From Parasulfuritortus sp037439465 (lineage in GTDB: Bacteria; Pseudomonadota; Gammaproteobacteria; Burkholderiales; Thiobacillaceae): a stretch of 64,000 bases of DNA. The notes beneath the pieces were generated by a model. That model was not told the DNA's origin. It made no database searches and saw nothing but the letters and a program-made list of their open reading frames with translations. The stretch spans positions 17,004-81,003 of the forward strand of contig JBBIVX010000012.1 of the NCBI GenBank assembly GCA_037439465.1, given 5' to 3'. Both the position numbers and the translations under genes were made by a program. Each line of letters opens with the position of its first letter. The stretch's first letter is position 1. Positions 43,055 through 51,306 of this stretch are shown piece by piece.

Positions 43055-44296
43055 GTGTCCAGCCGTATCCAGATTCCCGCACAGGGAGAAAAAATCACCG
43101 TCAACGCCGACTTTACTTTGAATGTGCCTGACCGGCCCATTATCCCGTTTATCGAGGGTGATGGCACCGGCATCGACATCACACCTGTGCTACGCGCAGT
43201 ACTGGATGCGGCCGTGACCAAAGCGTACGGTAGGCAGCGCAAGATCGAATGGATGGAAATCTACGCCGGAGAAAAAGCGACCCGAATGTACGCCGCCGAT
43301 ACCTGGTTGCCCGTCGAAACGGTACAGGCCGCCAAGGATTACGTGGTATCCATCAAGGGTCCGCTGACCACCCCCACCTCGGGCGGCATCCGCTCCCTCA
43401 ACGTCGCTTTGCGCCAACAGCTGGATCTTTATGTATGCCTGCGTCCCGTGCGCTATTTCCAGGGCGTCCCCTCTCCGGTCAAGGCGCCGGAAAAGGTTGA
43501 CATGGTGATCTTCCGCGAAAACACCGAGGACATCTACGCCGGCATCGAATGGGAAGCCGGTTCTGCCGAGGCAAGACGGCTCATCGACTTTCTGCAGAAA
43601 GAAATGGGCGTCACCAGGATACGCTTTCCGAATACCTCGGCCATCGGCATCAAACCAGTATCCGTGGAGGGCTCCGAACGCTTGATCCGCCGCGCCATTC
43701 AGTACGCCATCGACCATGGCCGCAGGTCGGTGACCCTGGTGCATAAGGGCAATATCATGAAATTCACCGAGGGTGGGTTCAAAAAATGGGGATACGAGCT
43801 GGCGGCGCGCGAATTCGGCGCCACCCCGATCGATGCCGGGCCATGGATGCGGCTACCAAATGGGATCATCATCAAGGACGTAATCGCCGATGCCTTTCTC
43901 CAGCAGATACTACTGCGCCCGGACGAGTATGACGTCATTGCCACGCTCAACCTCGACGGCGACTACATTTCCGATGCCCTGGCGGCCGAGGTGGGCGGCA
44001 TCGGCATTGCCCCCGGCGCCAATCTGTCCGACAACGTGGCCATGTTCGAGGCCACCCATGGGACGGCGCCCAAGTATGCCGGCAAGGATTATGTCAATCC
44101 CGGCTCGATCGTGCTGTCAGGGGAAATGATGCTGCGTCATCTTGGGTGGGACGAGGCCGCCGACCTTGTGATCAAGGGCATGGATGGCGCGATACGGTCT
44201 AAAAATGTGACTTACGATTTCGCTCGCCTCATGGGAGGGGCAAAGCAGGTATCCTGCTCGGACTTCGGTAAGGAAATCATCCGCTGGATGGATTGA
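43055..44296 (+). CDS. icd: Isocitrate dehydrogenase (NADP+)
   Basis: Icd oxidises isocitrate to 2-oxoglutarate with NADP+ in the citric acid cycle. The 413-residue protein resembles the E. coli homodimer. The substrate loop with the AceK phosphorylation site is present (TPTSGGIRSLNVALRQ), as are NTEDIYAGIEW, the catalytic HKGNIMKFTEGGFK and the NADP motif ATHGTAPKYAGKD. The start is GTG 43055, which has AGGAG five bases before it. The longer open frame upstream is only the rluE-like gene's shadow. A TA-poor 31-bp gap separates it from the divergent rluE-like gene. Confidence 0.96.
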   Translation: MSSRIQIPAQGEKITVNADFTLNVPDRPIIPFIEGDGTGIDITPVLRAVLDAAVTKAYGRQRKIEWMEIYAGEKATRMYAADTWLPVETVQAAKDYVVSIKGPLTTPTSGGIRSLNVALRQQLDLYVCLRPVRYFQGVPSPVKAPEKVDMVIFRENTEDIYAGIEWEAGSAEARRLIDFLQKEMGVTRIRFPNTSAIGIKPVSVEGSERLIRRAIQYAIDHGRRSVTLVHKGNIMKFTEGGFKKWGYELAAREFGATPIDAGPWMRLPNGIIIKDVIADAFLQQILLRPDEYDVIATLNLDGDYISDALAAEVGGIGIAPGANLSDNVAMFEATHGTAPKYAGKDYVNPGSIVLSGEMMLRHLGWDEAADLVIKGMDGAIRSKNVTYDFARLMGGAKQVSCSDFGKEIIRWMD

Positions 44297-44302
44297 AAAA
44301 AC

Positions 44303-44478
44303 CTATCCCCCCTCTTCTTTGTCGACGGGAGGGGCAAAGCCCTTGCGCCGAAAAATATCCAGCAACTCATCAGCGATGAGGCCGAGTTCCTCTCGCTGCC
44401 GCCAAAGCCCGGTCAACAACTTCTCCACAGGAGGCGCTATATCCTGCGCAGAATGATTATTTTCTTCGATTGGATCCA
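44303..44478 (-). pseudogene. Small ORF with an apparent 1-nt frameshift, downstream of csp
   Basis: A strong ribosome site GGGAG lies 6 nt before ATG 44478, but that frame stops after 13 codons (MDPIEEIIILRRI). Another frame is open from about 44462 to TAG 44303 and encodes a protein-like tail, with VEKLLTGLWRQREELGLIAD and LLDIFRRKGFAPPVDKEEGG. One extra base near 44455-44465 would join them into a 58-residue acidic protein. The tail frame also has GTG 44485, but with no spaced ribosome site. It lies between icd and csp. I recognise no family. It is either a sequencing error, a recent frameshift, or a small gene starting at the GTG. Confidence 0.38.
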
Positions 44479-44528
44479 TATCGCACTCCCTTTATACCCA
44501 CGATGCTGTTGGTATAGCACAGGAGTGC

Positions 44529-44559
44529 AAAAAACGGGCCACGCCGTAAGGCGGGCCCG
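44529..44559 (-). terminator. Intrinsic terminator after csp
   Basis: Read on the minus strand, CGGGCC (44559-44554) pairs with GGCCCG (44540-44535), with inner CGCC/GGCG pairs around a TTAC loop. A T-run follows (44534-44529). It sits 11 nt after the csp stop and before the small ORF. Confidence 0.75.
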
Positions 44560-44569
44560 CACAGCCGGA

Positions 44570-44773
44570 TCAGGCGGCCTGAATATTAGCGGCTTGTTTG
44601 CCTTTTGGCCCTTCGGTGACGTCGAAGGAGACGCGCTGACCTTCCTTCAGGGACTTGAAGCCCTTCATGTTGATCGCGGAAAAATGGGCGAACACATCTT
44701 CACCACCACCATCAGGAGTGATGAAACCAAAGCCCTTCGAGTCATTGAACCATTTCACGATGCCAGTGGCCAT
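44570..44773 (-). CDS. Cold shock domain protein
   Basis: This 67-residue protein is a single OB-fold CspA-type nucleic-acid chaperone. RNP1 is KGFGFITP and RNP2 is VFAHFSAI. It melts mRNA structure at low temperature or acts as a general RNA chaperone. ATG 44773 follows GGAG at 7 nt. A sigma-70 promoter at 44856-44884 leaves a leader of about 75 nt, shorter than the thermosensitive leader of E. coli cspA. It has its own terminator and is divergent from clpS. Confidence 0.95.
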   Translation of the reverse strand: MATGIVKWFNDSKGFGFITPDGGGEDVFAHFSAINMKGFKSLKEGQRVSFDVTEGPKGKQAANIQAA

Positions 44774-44855
44774 AGAAAAACTCCATAAGAAAAGTCAAAA
44801 CGTTTGGGCCAAGCCAACACCACGCGGTAAGACTCGAACTGCGCCAAACGATGGC

Positions 44856-44884
44856 TTTTTACTCGCGGCATTGGGCTCCGTCAA
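44856..44884 (-). promoter_or_regulatory. Promoter of the cold shock gene
   Basis: On the minus strand TTGACG (44884-44879) is followed after 17 nt by TAAAAA (44861-44856), a fair sigma-70 match. The leader to ATG 44773 would be about 75 nt. Confidence 0.55.
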
Positions 44885-44946
44885 CTACTCTTGAAAAAAA
44901 AATTCAAGCACTCACAATAAATCAGTAGACATCATTCGTGAACCGC

Positions 44947-45258
44947 ATGGCCTCGACACGACAAGATCTGCCCCTACTCGATGCGCAAAAAAGCGCAACG
45001 GCATCCCCGCCGATGTATAAAGTGTTGTTGCTTAATGATGATTTCACGCCGATGGATTTTGTAATCACTGTGCTCGAACGATTTTTTGGCATGAACCGCG
45101 AACGCGCCACCACCATCATGCTCAAAGTGCATAATGAAGGTGTCGGCTTGGCAGGCATTTACCCACGCGACATTGCCGAGACCAAGATTGGACAAGTTGT
45201 GGAGTTTGCCCGCGAACACCAGCATCCCCTGCAATGCAGGATGGAGGAGACCCGATGA
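44947..45258 (+). CDS. clpS: ATP-dependent Clp protease adaptor ClpS
   Basis: ClpS binds N-degron substrates and delivers them to ClpAP. The 103-residue protein has YKVLLLNDDFTPMDFVITVLERFF (about 24-47), with the Asp-Asp of LNDDFTPM that reads the N-terminus. VHNEGVGLAGIYPRDIAETK follows. I prefer ATG 44947 (MASTRQDLPLL). In-frame GTG 44938 adds three residues. No clear ribosome site is seen at either. The clpA start overlaps its stop (ATGA), the standard arrangement. Confidence 0.95.
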   Translation: MASTRQDLPLLDAQKSATASPPMYKVLLLNDDFTPMDFVITVLERFFGMNRERATTIMLKVHNEGVGLAGIYPRDIAETKIGQVVEFAREHQHPLQCRMEETR

Positions 45259-47522
45259 TTGCCCAGGAACTGGAAGTCAGCCTGCACATGGCCTTCATGG
45301 AAGCACGGCAAAAACGTCATGAGTTCATCACCGTCGAACATCTGCTTCTGGCCATGCTGGACAACCCCTCGGCGGCTGAGGTTCTACGGGCGTGCGCGAC
45401 CGACATCAATGTGCTGCGGCAACATCTGACTGAATTCATCGAACACCATACCCCCAGCCTGCCCGGTGAAGACGAAGTGGACACGCAGCCGACCCTGGGG
45501 TTTCAGCGCGTCATTCAGCGTGCCATCCTGCATGTGCAATCCTCCGGTAAAAAGGAAGTGACCGGTGCCAACGTCCTGGTGGCACTGTTCGGCGAGAAGG
45601 ATTCACACGCCCTGCACTTTCTCAGCCAACAGGGCGTAACCCGTCTGGACGTGGTCAACTATATTGCTCATGGCATTGCCAAGGCGCCACAGGAAAGCGG
45701 CCAGGGCAATCGCGCCGAGCCCGCCGGGCAGGACCAGGACGGCGAGGCAGCCAATGCCTCCTCCGCCCTCGATGCCTACACCATCAACCTTAATGCCCAG
45801 GCTCAGGCCGGCCGTATCGATCCGCTCATCGGCCGGGAGCGGGAATTGGAACGGGTCATCCAGACGCTCTGCCGCCGACGCAAGAACAACCCATTGCTGG
45901 TGGGCGAGGCGGGAGTTGGCAAGACGGCTATCGCCGAAGGACTGGCGCGCCGGGTGGTGGAAAACAACGTCCCTGAGGTTCTCACCGAGTCCATGGTTTA
46001 TACCTTGGACATGGGCGCCCTTCTGGCCGGCACCAAATACCGGGGAGATTTCGAGCAGCGTCTGAAAGCGGTACTCAAGCAGCTCACCAGTAATCCCAAG
46101 GCGATCCTGTTCATCGATGAGATCCACACCTTGATCGGAGCCGGTGCGGCTTCAGGCGGTACCCTCGATGCTTCCAATCTGCTCAAACCTGTTCTCTCCG
46201 CAGGCCAACTGCGCTGCATCGGGGCGACGACCTATAACGAATATCGTGGTGTCTTCGAGAAGGATCATGCCCTTTCCCGCCGTTTCCAGAAGATCGATGT
46301 CAGCGAGCCCAGCGTGGAAGAGACCGTGGCGATACTGCGCGGTCTGAAGTCGCGTTTCGAGTCGCATCACGGCGTCAGGTACACCCAGGCGGCGCTCACC
46401 ACCGCAGCCGAATTGTCAGCCCGCTATATCAACGACCGCCACCTGCCGGACAAAGCCATCGACGTCATCGACGAAGCCGGCGCCGCGCAGCGCATACAGC
46501 CAAAGTCGAAGCAAAAAAAGGTGATCACCAACAAAGAGATCGAGGACATCGTCGCCAAGATCGCCCGCATTCCCGCCCGGACGGTAGCCGCCGACGAGCG
46601 CAACGCACTCAGGACCCTGGATCGGGATTTGAAAGCCGTCGTATTCGGTCAGGACAAGGCCATCGACGCCCTCACCGCGGCCATCAAGATGACTCGCTCC
46701 GGCCTGGGCAACCCCCAGAAGCCCATCGGCTCGTTCCTGTTTACCGGTCCCACCGGGGTCGGCAAGACCGAGGTGGCACGGCAACTGGCTTACACCCTGG
46801 GTGTGGAACTCATCCGTTTCGATATGTCCGAGTACATGGAACGGCATGCCGTCTCCCGGCTAATCGGCGCCCCGCCTGGTTACGTCGGTTTCGAGCAGGG
46901 TGGCCTGCTCACCGAGGCCATTACCAAGCATCCTTATGCCGTGCTGTTGCTGGATGAGATCGAGAAGGCCCATCCCGACATCTTCAACGTGCTGTTGCAG
47001 GTGATGGACCATGGCACCCTGACCGACAACAACGGCCGCAAGGCGGATTTCCGTAACGTGGCGATCATCATGACGACCAACGCCGGAGCCGAGGCACTGA
47101 ACAAGACCGGCATCGGTTTCACCCTGGCGGATAAGAAAGGCGACGAGATGGTCGACATCAAGCGCCTGTTCACGCCCGAATTCCGCAACCGCCTGGATGC
47201 CACCATCTCATTCGCCGCGCTGGACGAGAACATCATTCTGCGTGTGGTTGACAAGTTCCTCATGCAACTGGAAGACCAACTGCAAGCGAGAAAGGTGGAG
47301 CCCCATTTCACCGAGGCCCTCAAGGCCCATCTGGCCAGGAAGGGCTTTGATCCACTGATGGGTGCGCGGCCGATGGCGAGGCTCATTCAAGACACCATCC
47401 GCAAGGCCCTGGCCGACGAGTTGCTGTTCGGCCGATTGGCGGAGGGCGGCGAGGTGGTGGTGGATGTCGATGAAGCGGGTGGGATTCGCCTGCTATTCGA
47501 GCAGGAAACGATGCAGGTTTAG
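45255..47522 (+). CDS. clpA: ATP-dependent Clp protease ATP-binding subunit ClpA
   Basis: ClpA is the double AAA+ unfoldase that feeds ClpP. The 755-residue protein has the N-domain (about 1-140) and D1 with Walker A GEAGVGKT (about 217-224). D2 has Walker A GPTGVGKT (about 497-504), and a tyrosine pore loop follows at APPGYVGFEQGG. LLLDEIEKAHPDIFNVLLQ marks Walker B of D2. It lacks the ClpB middle coiled coil, which separates it from ClpB. GGAGGAGA precedes ATG 45255. Its stop overlaps the stop of the convergent tatD-type gene. Confidence 0.97.
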   Translation: MIAQELEVSLHMAFMEARQKRHEFITVEHLLLAMLDNPSAAEVLRACATDINVLRQHLTEFIEHHTPSLPGEDEVDTQPTLGFQRVIQRAILHVQSSGKKEVTGANVLVALFGEKDSHALHFLSQQGVTRLDVVNYIAHGIAKAPQESGQGNRAEPAGQDQDGEAANASSALDAYTINLNAQAQAGRIDPLIGRERELERVIQTLCRRRKNNPLLVGEAGVGKTAIAEGLARRVVENNVPEVLTESMVYTLDMGALLAGTKYRGDFEQRLKAVLKQLTSNPKAILFIDEIHTLIGAGAASGGTLDASNLLKPVLSAGQLRCIGATTYNEYRGVFEKDHALSRRFQKIDVSEPSVEETVAILRGLKSRFESHHGVRYTQAALTTAAELSARYINDRHLPDKAIDVIDEAGAAQRIQPKSKQKKVITNKEIEDIVAKIARIPARTVAADERNALRTLDRDLKAVVFGQDKAIDALTAAIKMTRSGLGNPQKPIGSFLFTGPTGVGKTEVARQLAYTLGVELIRFDMSEYMERHAVSRLIGAPPGYVGFEQGGLLTEAITKHPYAVLLLDEIEKAHPDIFNVLLQVMDHGTLTDNNGRKADFRNVAIIMTTNAGAEALNKTGIGFTLADKKGDEMVDIKRLFTPEFRNRLDATISFAALDENIILRVVDKFLMQLEDQLQARKVEPHFTEALKAHLARKGFDPLMGARPMARLIQDTIRKALADELLFGRLAEGGEVVVDVDEAGGIRLLFEQETMQV

Positions 47523-48304
47523 GTGCGTTTCCGCTCTCCACAAAACAATCGAAAGAAATTACCGCTGGTGATTCTTCCCAGTTCTTCGGGGGTAACGCCC
47601 CTAATCTCGGCGATGAGCTCGCCTATGTGGCGAACCAAAGCCGGTTCGTTGCGCTTTCCCCGGTAAGGCACTGGCGCCAGATAGGGTGAATCGGTCTCGA
47701 TCAGCAGCCGATCCAGCGGGACCATTCCGGCCACTTCCCTCAGGTCGGCGGCATTCTTGAAGGTAACGATACCGGAAAAGGAGATGTAAAAACCCATGTC
47801 CAGCGCCGCCTCGGCGACTTCCCCGCTTTCCGTGAAGCAGTGCATGACGCCACCGACTTCGCCGGCGCCCTCTTCCGCCATGATGGCCAGGGTATCGGCG
47901 GCGGCCTGGCGGGTGTGGATGATGACCGGTTTTCCGACCGCCTTGGCGGCGCGCAGATGGATGCGAAAACGCTCACGTTGCCAATCCGCGGTCTCCCGCG
48001 CCAGGCGAAAGTAGTCCAGCCCGGTTTCGCCGATGGCGACTACCTTGGGATGGCTGGCCAAACGCACCAAGGTCGGTACGTCAGCTTCAATGGCCTCCTC
48101 GTGGTCGGGATGCACACCCACCGAGGCATAGAGGTTGTCATGTGCCTCAGCCAGGGCCAGCAATCGCGGAAAGCTCTCAAGACTGACGGAGACGCACAAG
48201 GCATGGCTCACCCCTGCTGCCCGCATATTGGCGAGTATCGGCTCGACCCCTTCCGTGAAGTCCGGAAAATCGATATGGCAGTGGGAATCTATGAACATAG
48301 GCAC
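47519..48304 (-). CDS. TatD-family metal-dependent hydrolase (YcfH-like)
   Basis: This 261-residue TIM-barrel amidohydrolase belongs to the TatD DNase group. Metal ligands are in FIDSHCHIDFPDF, AIGETGLDYFR, IIHTRQA, MHCFTESGE and LLIETDSPYLAP. Members act as 3'-5' exonucleases or D-aminoacyl-tRNA deacylases. In E. coli, ycfH follows holB in the same fab-linked cluster, so it is the orthologue by position. A terminator separates it from pilZ, so it probably has its own promoter. Confidence 0.92.
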   Translation of the reverse strand: MPMFIDSHCHIDFPDFTEGVEPILANMRAAGVSHALCVSVSLESFPRLLALAEAHDNLYASVGVHPDHEEAIEADVPTLVRLASHPKVVAIGETGLDYFRLARETADWQRERFRIHLRAAKAVGKPVIIHTRQAAADTLAIMAEEGAGEVGGVMHCFTESGEVAEAALDMGFYISFSGIVTFKNAADLREVAGMVPLDRLLIETDSPYLAPVPYRGKRNEPALVRHIGELIAEIRGVTPEELGRITSGNFFRLFCGERKRT

Positions 48305-48312
48305 TCAAGGAC

Positions 48313-48333
48313 AAAAAACGGCCCGGCGGGCCG
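48313..48333 (-). terminator. Intrinsic terminator after the PilZ gene
   Basis: CGGCCC (48319-48324) and GGGCCG (48328-48333) form a 6-bp GC stem with a GGC loop. On the minus strand the stem is followed by a T-run (complement of A48313-48318). It ends the fab-tmk-holB-pilZ transcript before tatD. Confidence 0.8.
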
Positions 48334-48361
48334 CTCGCTTACCTGGGATTAAATAGGCAGA

Positions 48362-48721
48362 TTACATGGTATGCGTTTGCCGGGAGGACTTCATGGCGTT
48401 ACCCAGTATGCCCTCGATTTTGTTGCGGACGATCAGCGCGCCTTCATTGTCGTCGAACTGCACGCCTATGCCCTGCTGCCGGCTACCTTGGGCACCGGCC
48501 GGCGTCACCCACACCACCTTGCCAGACAGGGGCAGCTTGGCCGGGTCATCCATCAGCGACAGCAACATGTACACCTGATCCCCCATCTGGTGCAGCCTGG
48601 CTGTGGGGATGAACAGACCGCCATGATTAAGATAGGGCATATAGGCCGCATACAGAGCCGCCCGTTCCTTGATGCTCAGCGACAACATGCCCGCACGGCC
48701 GGCGGTCTGGTTCTCATCCAT
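48362..48721 (-). CDS. pilZ: PilZ domain protein
   Basis: This 119-residue protein is the type-IV-pilus PilZ type, with LSLSIKERAALYAAYMPYLNHGGLFIPT, then GDQVYMLLSLMDDP and GKVVWVTPAGAQGSRQQGIGVQF. It lacks the RxxxR c-di-GMP-binding motif at its start, as does P. aeruginosa PilZ, which works through FimX and PilB in twitching motility. Gene order holB-pilZ-tatD matches Pseudomonas, Xanthomonas and many betas. The ATG 48721 overlaps holB by 8 nt. Confidence 0.9.
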   Translation of the reverse strand: MDENQTAGRAGMLSLSIKERAALYAAYMPYLNHGGLFIPTARLHQMGDQVYMLLSLMDDPAKLPLSGKVVWVTPAGAQGSRQQGIGVQFDDNEGALIVRNKIEGILGNAMKSSRQTHTM

Positions 48722-49712
48722 GTTTTACCTCCGATGATTCCCCATAGCGCAATAACCATGATTCTAGCAGCAACTGCCCATTGAGCGGATGCCGCAGCCA
48801 ACGTGCGGCATCGAGCAGCTCCCGCTGCAGCGTCCAAAGCACACGTCCGTCCGCTCGTCCAGCCAGACGCGTCAAGGCGGGAGTGAATCCCGGGAAATAG
48901 CGTGCCTGCCCAGATGCCTGGACGGCCAACAGGTCATAGAGCCAGCGACTGAGCCATCCCCAGGCCTCTTCCTGGCGCTGCTGGAATTCCTGTGCCAAGC
49001 CGCTCAAGGCCAGGTCATCATCCGCCTCTATCAGCCCGGTAAGAAAGCGTCTGCGGCGTTCCAGGCGTTCCGGGTCGGCATATTCCAGTGCCAGCAGGGG
49101 AGCGCCACCCACCTCATCGAGCACCTCGACGGCCGCCTCACCAGCATTTAGTCGCAACCATGATTCCGCCTCGGCACGCCCCGGCAGCGGCAACGCCAGT
49201 TTGCGTGTCCGCGACAGCACCGTAGGCAACAACCACCCCGGCTGATGCGCCACCAGGATAAGTAAAACACTGGCTGGCGGTTCCTCCAACGTTTTCAACA
49301 GGGCGTTGGCGGCGGCGACATGCATCGCTTCGGCAGGATGAATGATGACCACACGCCAACCACCCTGATGCGACGCCAGCGCGATGAACTCGCCAAGCTC
49401 CCGGATGGCGTTGGTTTTTATTTGTTTTCCGCCTTTTTTTCCAGTCTTTTCGCCCTCCTCTTCGTTGTCGGCAACCGGTTCCAACAGCCTGAAATCCGGG
49501 TGCGTCCCTTGTTCGAACCAGCCGCAGGCCACGCAGCGGCCGCAGGCCCCTAGCGGCGTCGGCGACGTGCAAAGAAGTCGCTGCGCCAGCGCCAGAGCGA
49601 ACGCCTTCTTACCGATACCGCGCGGCCCATGCAGCAATAAGGCGTGAGGCAGGCGGGCAAGATCGGCGGTAAGCGCCTCCCAAGCGGGAAGATTCCATGG
49701 GTGGGGCGTCAC
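48714..49712 (-). CDS. holB: DNA polymerase III delta' subunit
   Basis: HolB is a clamp-loader subunit. The 332-residue protein has the AAA+ fold with a P-loop-like LLLHGPRGIGKKAFA (about 23-37). A four-Cys zinc site follows in LLCTSPTPLGACGRCVACGW. The delta' subunit does not hydrolyse ATP in vivo, but the Lys is retained here. An inserted Glu/Lys-rich stretch (DNEEEGEKTGKKGGKQIK, about 80-97) is not usual and is likely a flexible loop. It overlaps tmk by 4 nt and pilZ by 8 nt. Confidence 0.92.
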   Translation of the reverse strand: MTPHPWNLPAWEALTADLARLPHALLLHGPRGIGKKAFALALAQRLLCTSPTPLGACGRCVACGWFEQGTHPDFRLLEPVADNEEEGEKTGKKGGKQIKTNAIRELGEFIALASHQGGWRVVIIHPAEAMHVAAANALLKTLEEPPASVLLILVAHQPGWLLPTVLSRTRKLALPLPGRAEAESWLRLNAGEAAVEVLDEVGGAPLLALEYADPERLERRRRFLTGLIEADDDLALSGLAQEFQQRQEEAWGWLSRWLYDLLAVQASGQARYFPGFTPALTRLAGRADGRVLWTLQRELLDAARWLRHPLNGQLLLESWLLRYGESSEVKHG

Positions 49713-50317
49713 ATCGCCTCCAGGATGGCGGCGATCTGGGCGCGCACCTCGGCCGGGGCCCGACTGCCATCGATGACCCGGATGCGTCCCGGGAAGCGCT
49801 CGGCGCGACGCAAATACGCGGTCCGGACACGGCTGTGGAAATCCTGCTGCTCGCGTTCAAAGCGATCGGGAGAGCGGACCGCAGCCAGGCGTCCTCCTGC
49901 CACTTCGTTGGGAACATCGAAGAGCAGCGTCAGGTCGGGTTGCAAGCCGCCCTGAACCCAGTCCTCCAGTATTTCCAGCCTGGCTTCCGGCAGTCCGCGG
50001 CCACCGCATTGATACGCGAAACTGGCGTCGGTGAAACGATCGGACACGACCACCTCGCCACGGGCCAAGGCAGGCCGGATGATTTGCTCGATATGCTCGC
50101 GGCGGGCGGCAAACATGATCAGTGCCTCCGTTTCCGGGTGCATGTCCTGATGCAGTACAATCTCGCGCAGCCGCTCGCCGAGTGGCGTGCCCCCAGGCTC
50201 GCGAGTCAGCCGCACCAAGCGTCCGCGACGCCGGAACTGTTCGGCCAGCCATTCGACATGACTGCTCTTGCCGGCGCCGTCTATGCCCTCCAGGGTGATG
50301 AACAGGCCCTTGCTCAT
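49709..50317 (-). CDS. tmk: Thymidylate kinase
   Basis: Tmk phosphorylates dTMP to dTDP. The 202-residue protein has the P-loop FITLEGIDGAGKSSH (about 6-20), the DR(Y/F) motif in VVSDRFTDASFAYQ and the LID region. The Arg after the P-loop is absent, and the LID contains the Arg-rich SPDRFEREQQDFHSRVR, as in the E. coli (type II) enzyme. It overlaps mltG by 4 nt and holB by 4 nt and is fully within the fab operon. Confidence 0.95.
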   Translation of the reverse strand: MSKGLFITLEGIDGAGKSSHVEWLAEQFRRRGRLVRLTREPGGTPLGERLREIVLHQDMHPETEALIMFAARREHIEQIIRPALARGEVVVSDRFTDASFAYQCGGRGLPEARLEILEDWVQGGLQPDLTLLFDVPNEVAGGRLAAVRSPDRFEREQQDFHSRVRTAYLRRAERFPGRIRVIDGSRAPAEVRAQIAAILEAM

Positions 50318-51306
50318 CCGCCTCCACCTCGCTGATAACGGTTCACAGCCCGGTTGTGCTCTTCCAGGGTGACAGAAAAATGATGCTGCCCATCCCCTTT
50401 GGCAACGAAATAGAGCGCACGGCTGTGCAGCGGGTGTAGGGCGGCCGCAAGCGCGGCCTCGCCGACCAAGGCGATAGGAGTAGGTGGCAGTCCACCACGG
50501 GTATAGGTGTTGTACGGCGTATCTTTGGCAAGATCATTGTGGCGCAAATTGCCGTCAAAGCGTTCGCCAAGACCATAAATGACGGTCGGATCGGTCTGCA
50601 AGCGCATGCCAAGGCGCAACCGGTTCAGAAAAACAGCGGCGATCAGCGGCCGCTCGTTGCTGGCGCCGGTCTCCTTTTCCACGATGGAAGCCATTATCAG
50701 CGCCTGATAAGGATCGCCATAGGGCAGCCCCCCCGCCCGCCCTTGCCAGGCGGCGCCAAGCTTGGAGCGCAGTGTCTGGTAAGCGCGTTTATAGATATTG
50801 AGGTCACTCTCGCCGAAATCGAAATAATAGGTATCGGGAAAGAACAGACCCTCGGGATGCTGCTCCGGCGCACCTATCGCCGCCAGGATGGCCAGATCAC
50901 TCATTCCGTCCGTGTCATGACGCAGCCTGGCGTTGGCGTCGAGCGCGGCACGCATCTGGCTGAAGGTCCATCCCTCGACAATCATGAGCTTGCCCAGGGC
51001 AGTTTCGCCCAGGGTGATCTTGCGCAAGAGTTGATAGGGGCTCTGTGCACGTTCGAGCTGATAGCGTCCAGCCTTGATCTGGCTGGCCATGCCCAGTAGA
51101 CGGCCGAGCACAACAAAACTGGACGGATGCTCGATCAAACCCTGCTCAGCCAGCGCCACGGCCACGCTCTTCAGTGAACTGCCGGTGGCGATGGAAAACT
51201 CCGCCGGCAGACTGGATGGTGATATCGGCTTGCCTGAATACCAAATCAGCCAAACCAAGCCACCCAGCAGCAAGCCACCCAGCCAGACTGTCAGTCGTCG
51301 CCGCAC
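50314..51306 (-). CDS. mltG: Endolytic murein transglycosylase MltG
   Basis: MltG (YceG) cuts nascent glycan strands at the inner membrane and sets their length. The 330-residue protein has one N-terminal membrane anchor (about 7-25), a LysM-like subdomain, then the YceG catalytic domain with the active Glu in IMASIVEKETG. LQTDPTVIYGLG and TPYNTYTRGGLPPTPI follow. GTG 51306 is the likely start, since GGGAGG lies 4 nt upstream. It overlaps the pabC gene by 16 nt. Frame beyond it is not conserved. Confidence 0.92.
   Translation of the reverse strand: MRRRLTVWLGGLLLGGLVWLIWYSGKPISPSSLPAEFSIATGSSLKSVAVALAEQGLIEHPSSFVVLGRLLGMASQIKAGRYQLERAQSPYQLLRKITLGETALGKLMIVEGWTFSQMRAALDANARLRHDTDGMSDLAILAAIGAPEQHPEGLFFPDTYYFDFGESDLNIYKRAYQTLRSKLGAAWQGRAGGLPYGDPYQALIMASIVEKETGASNERPLIAAVFLNRLRLGMRLQTDPTVIYGLGERFDGNLRHNDLAKDTPYNTYTRGGLPPTPIALVGEAALAAALHPLHSRALYFVAKGDGQHHFSVTLEEHNRAVNRYQRGGGG

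Noticed and set aside
44821..44850. Possible tRNA arm (GTTCGAGTC on the minus strand)
   Set aside because: No acceptor, D or anticodon stems can be formed around it. It is in the csp leader region.
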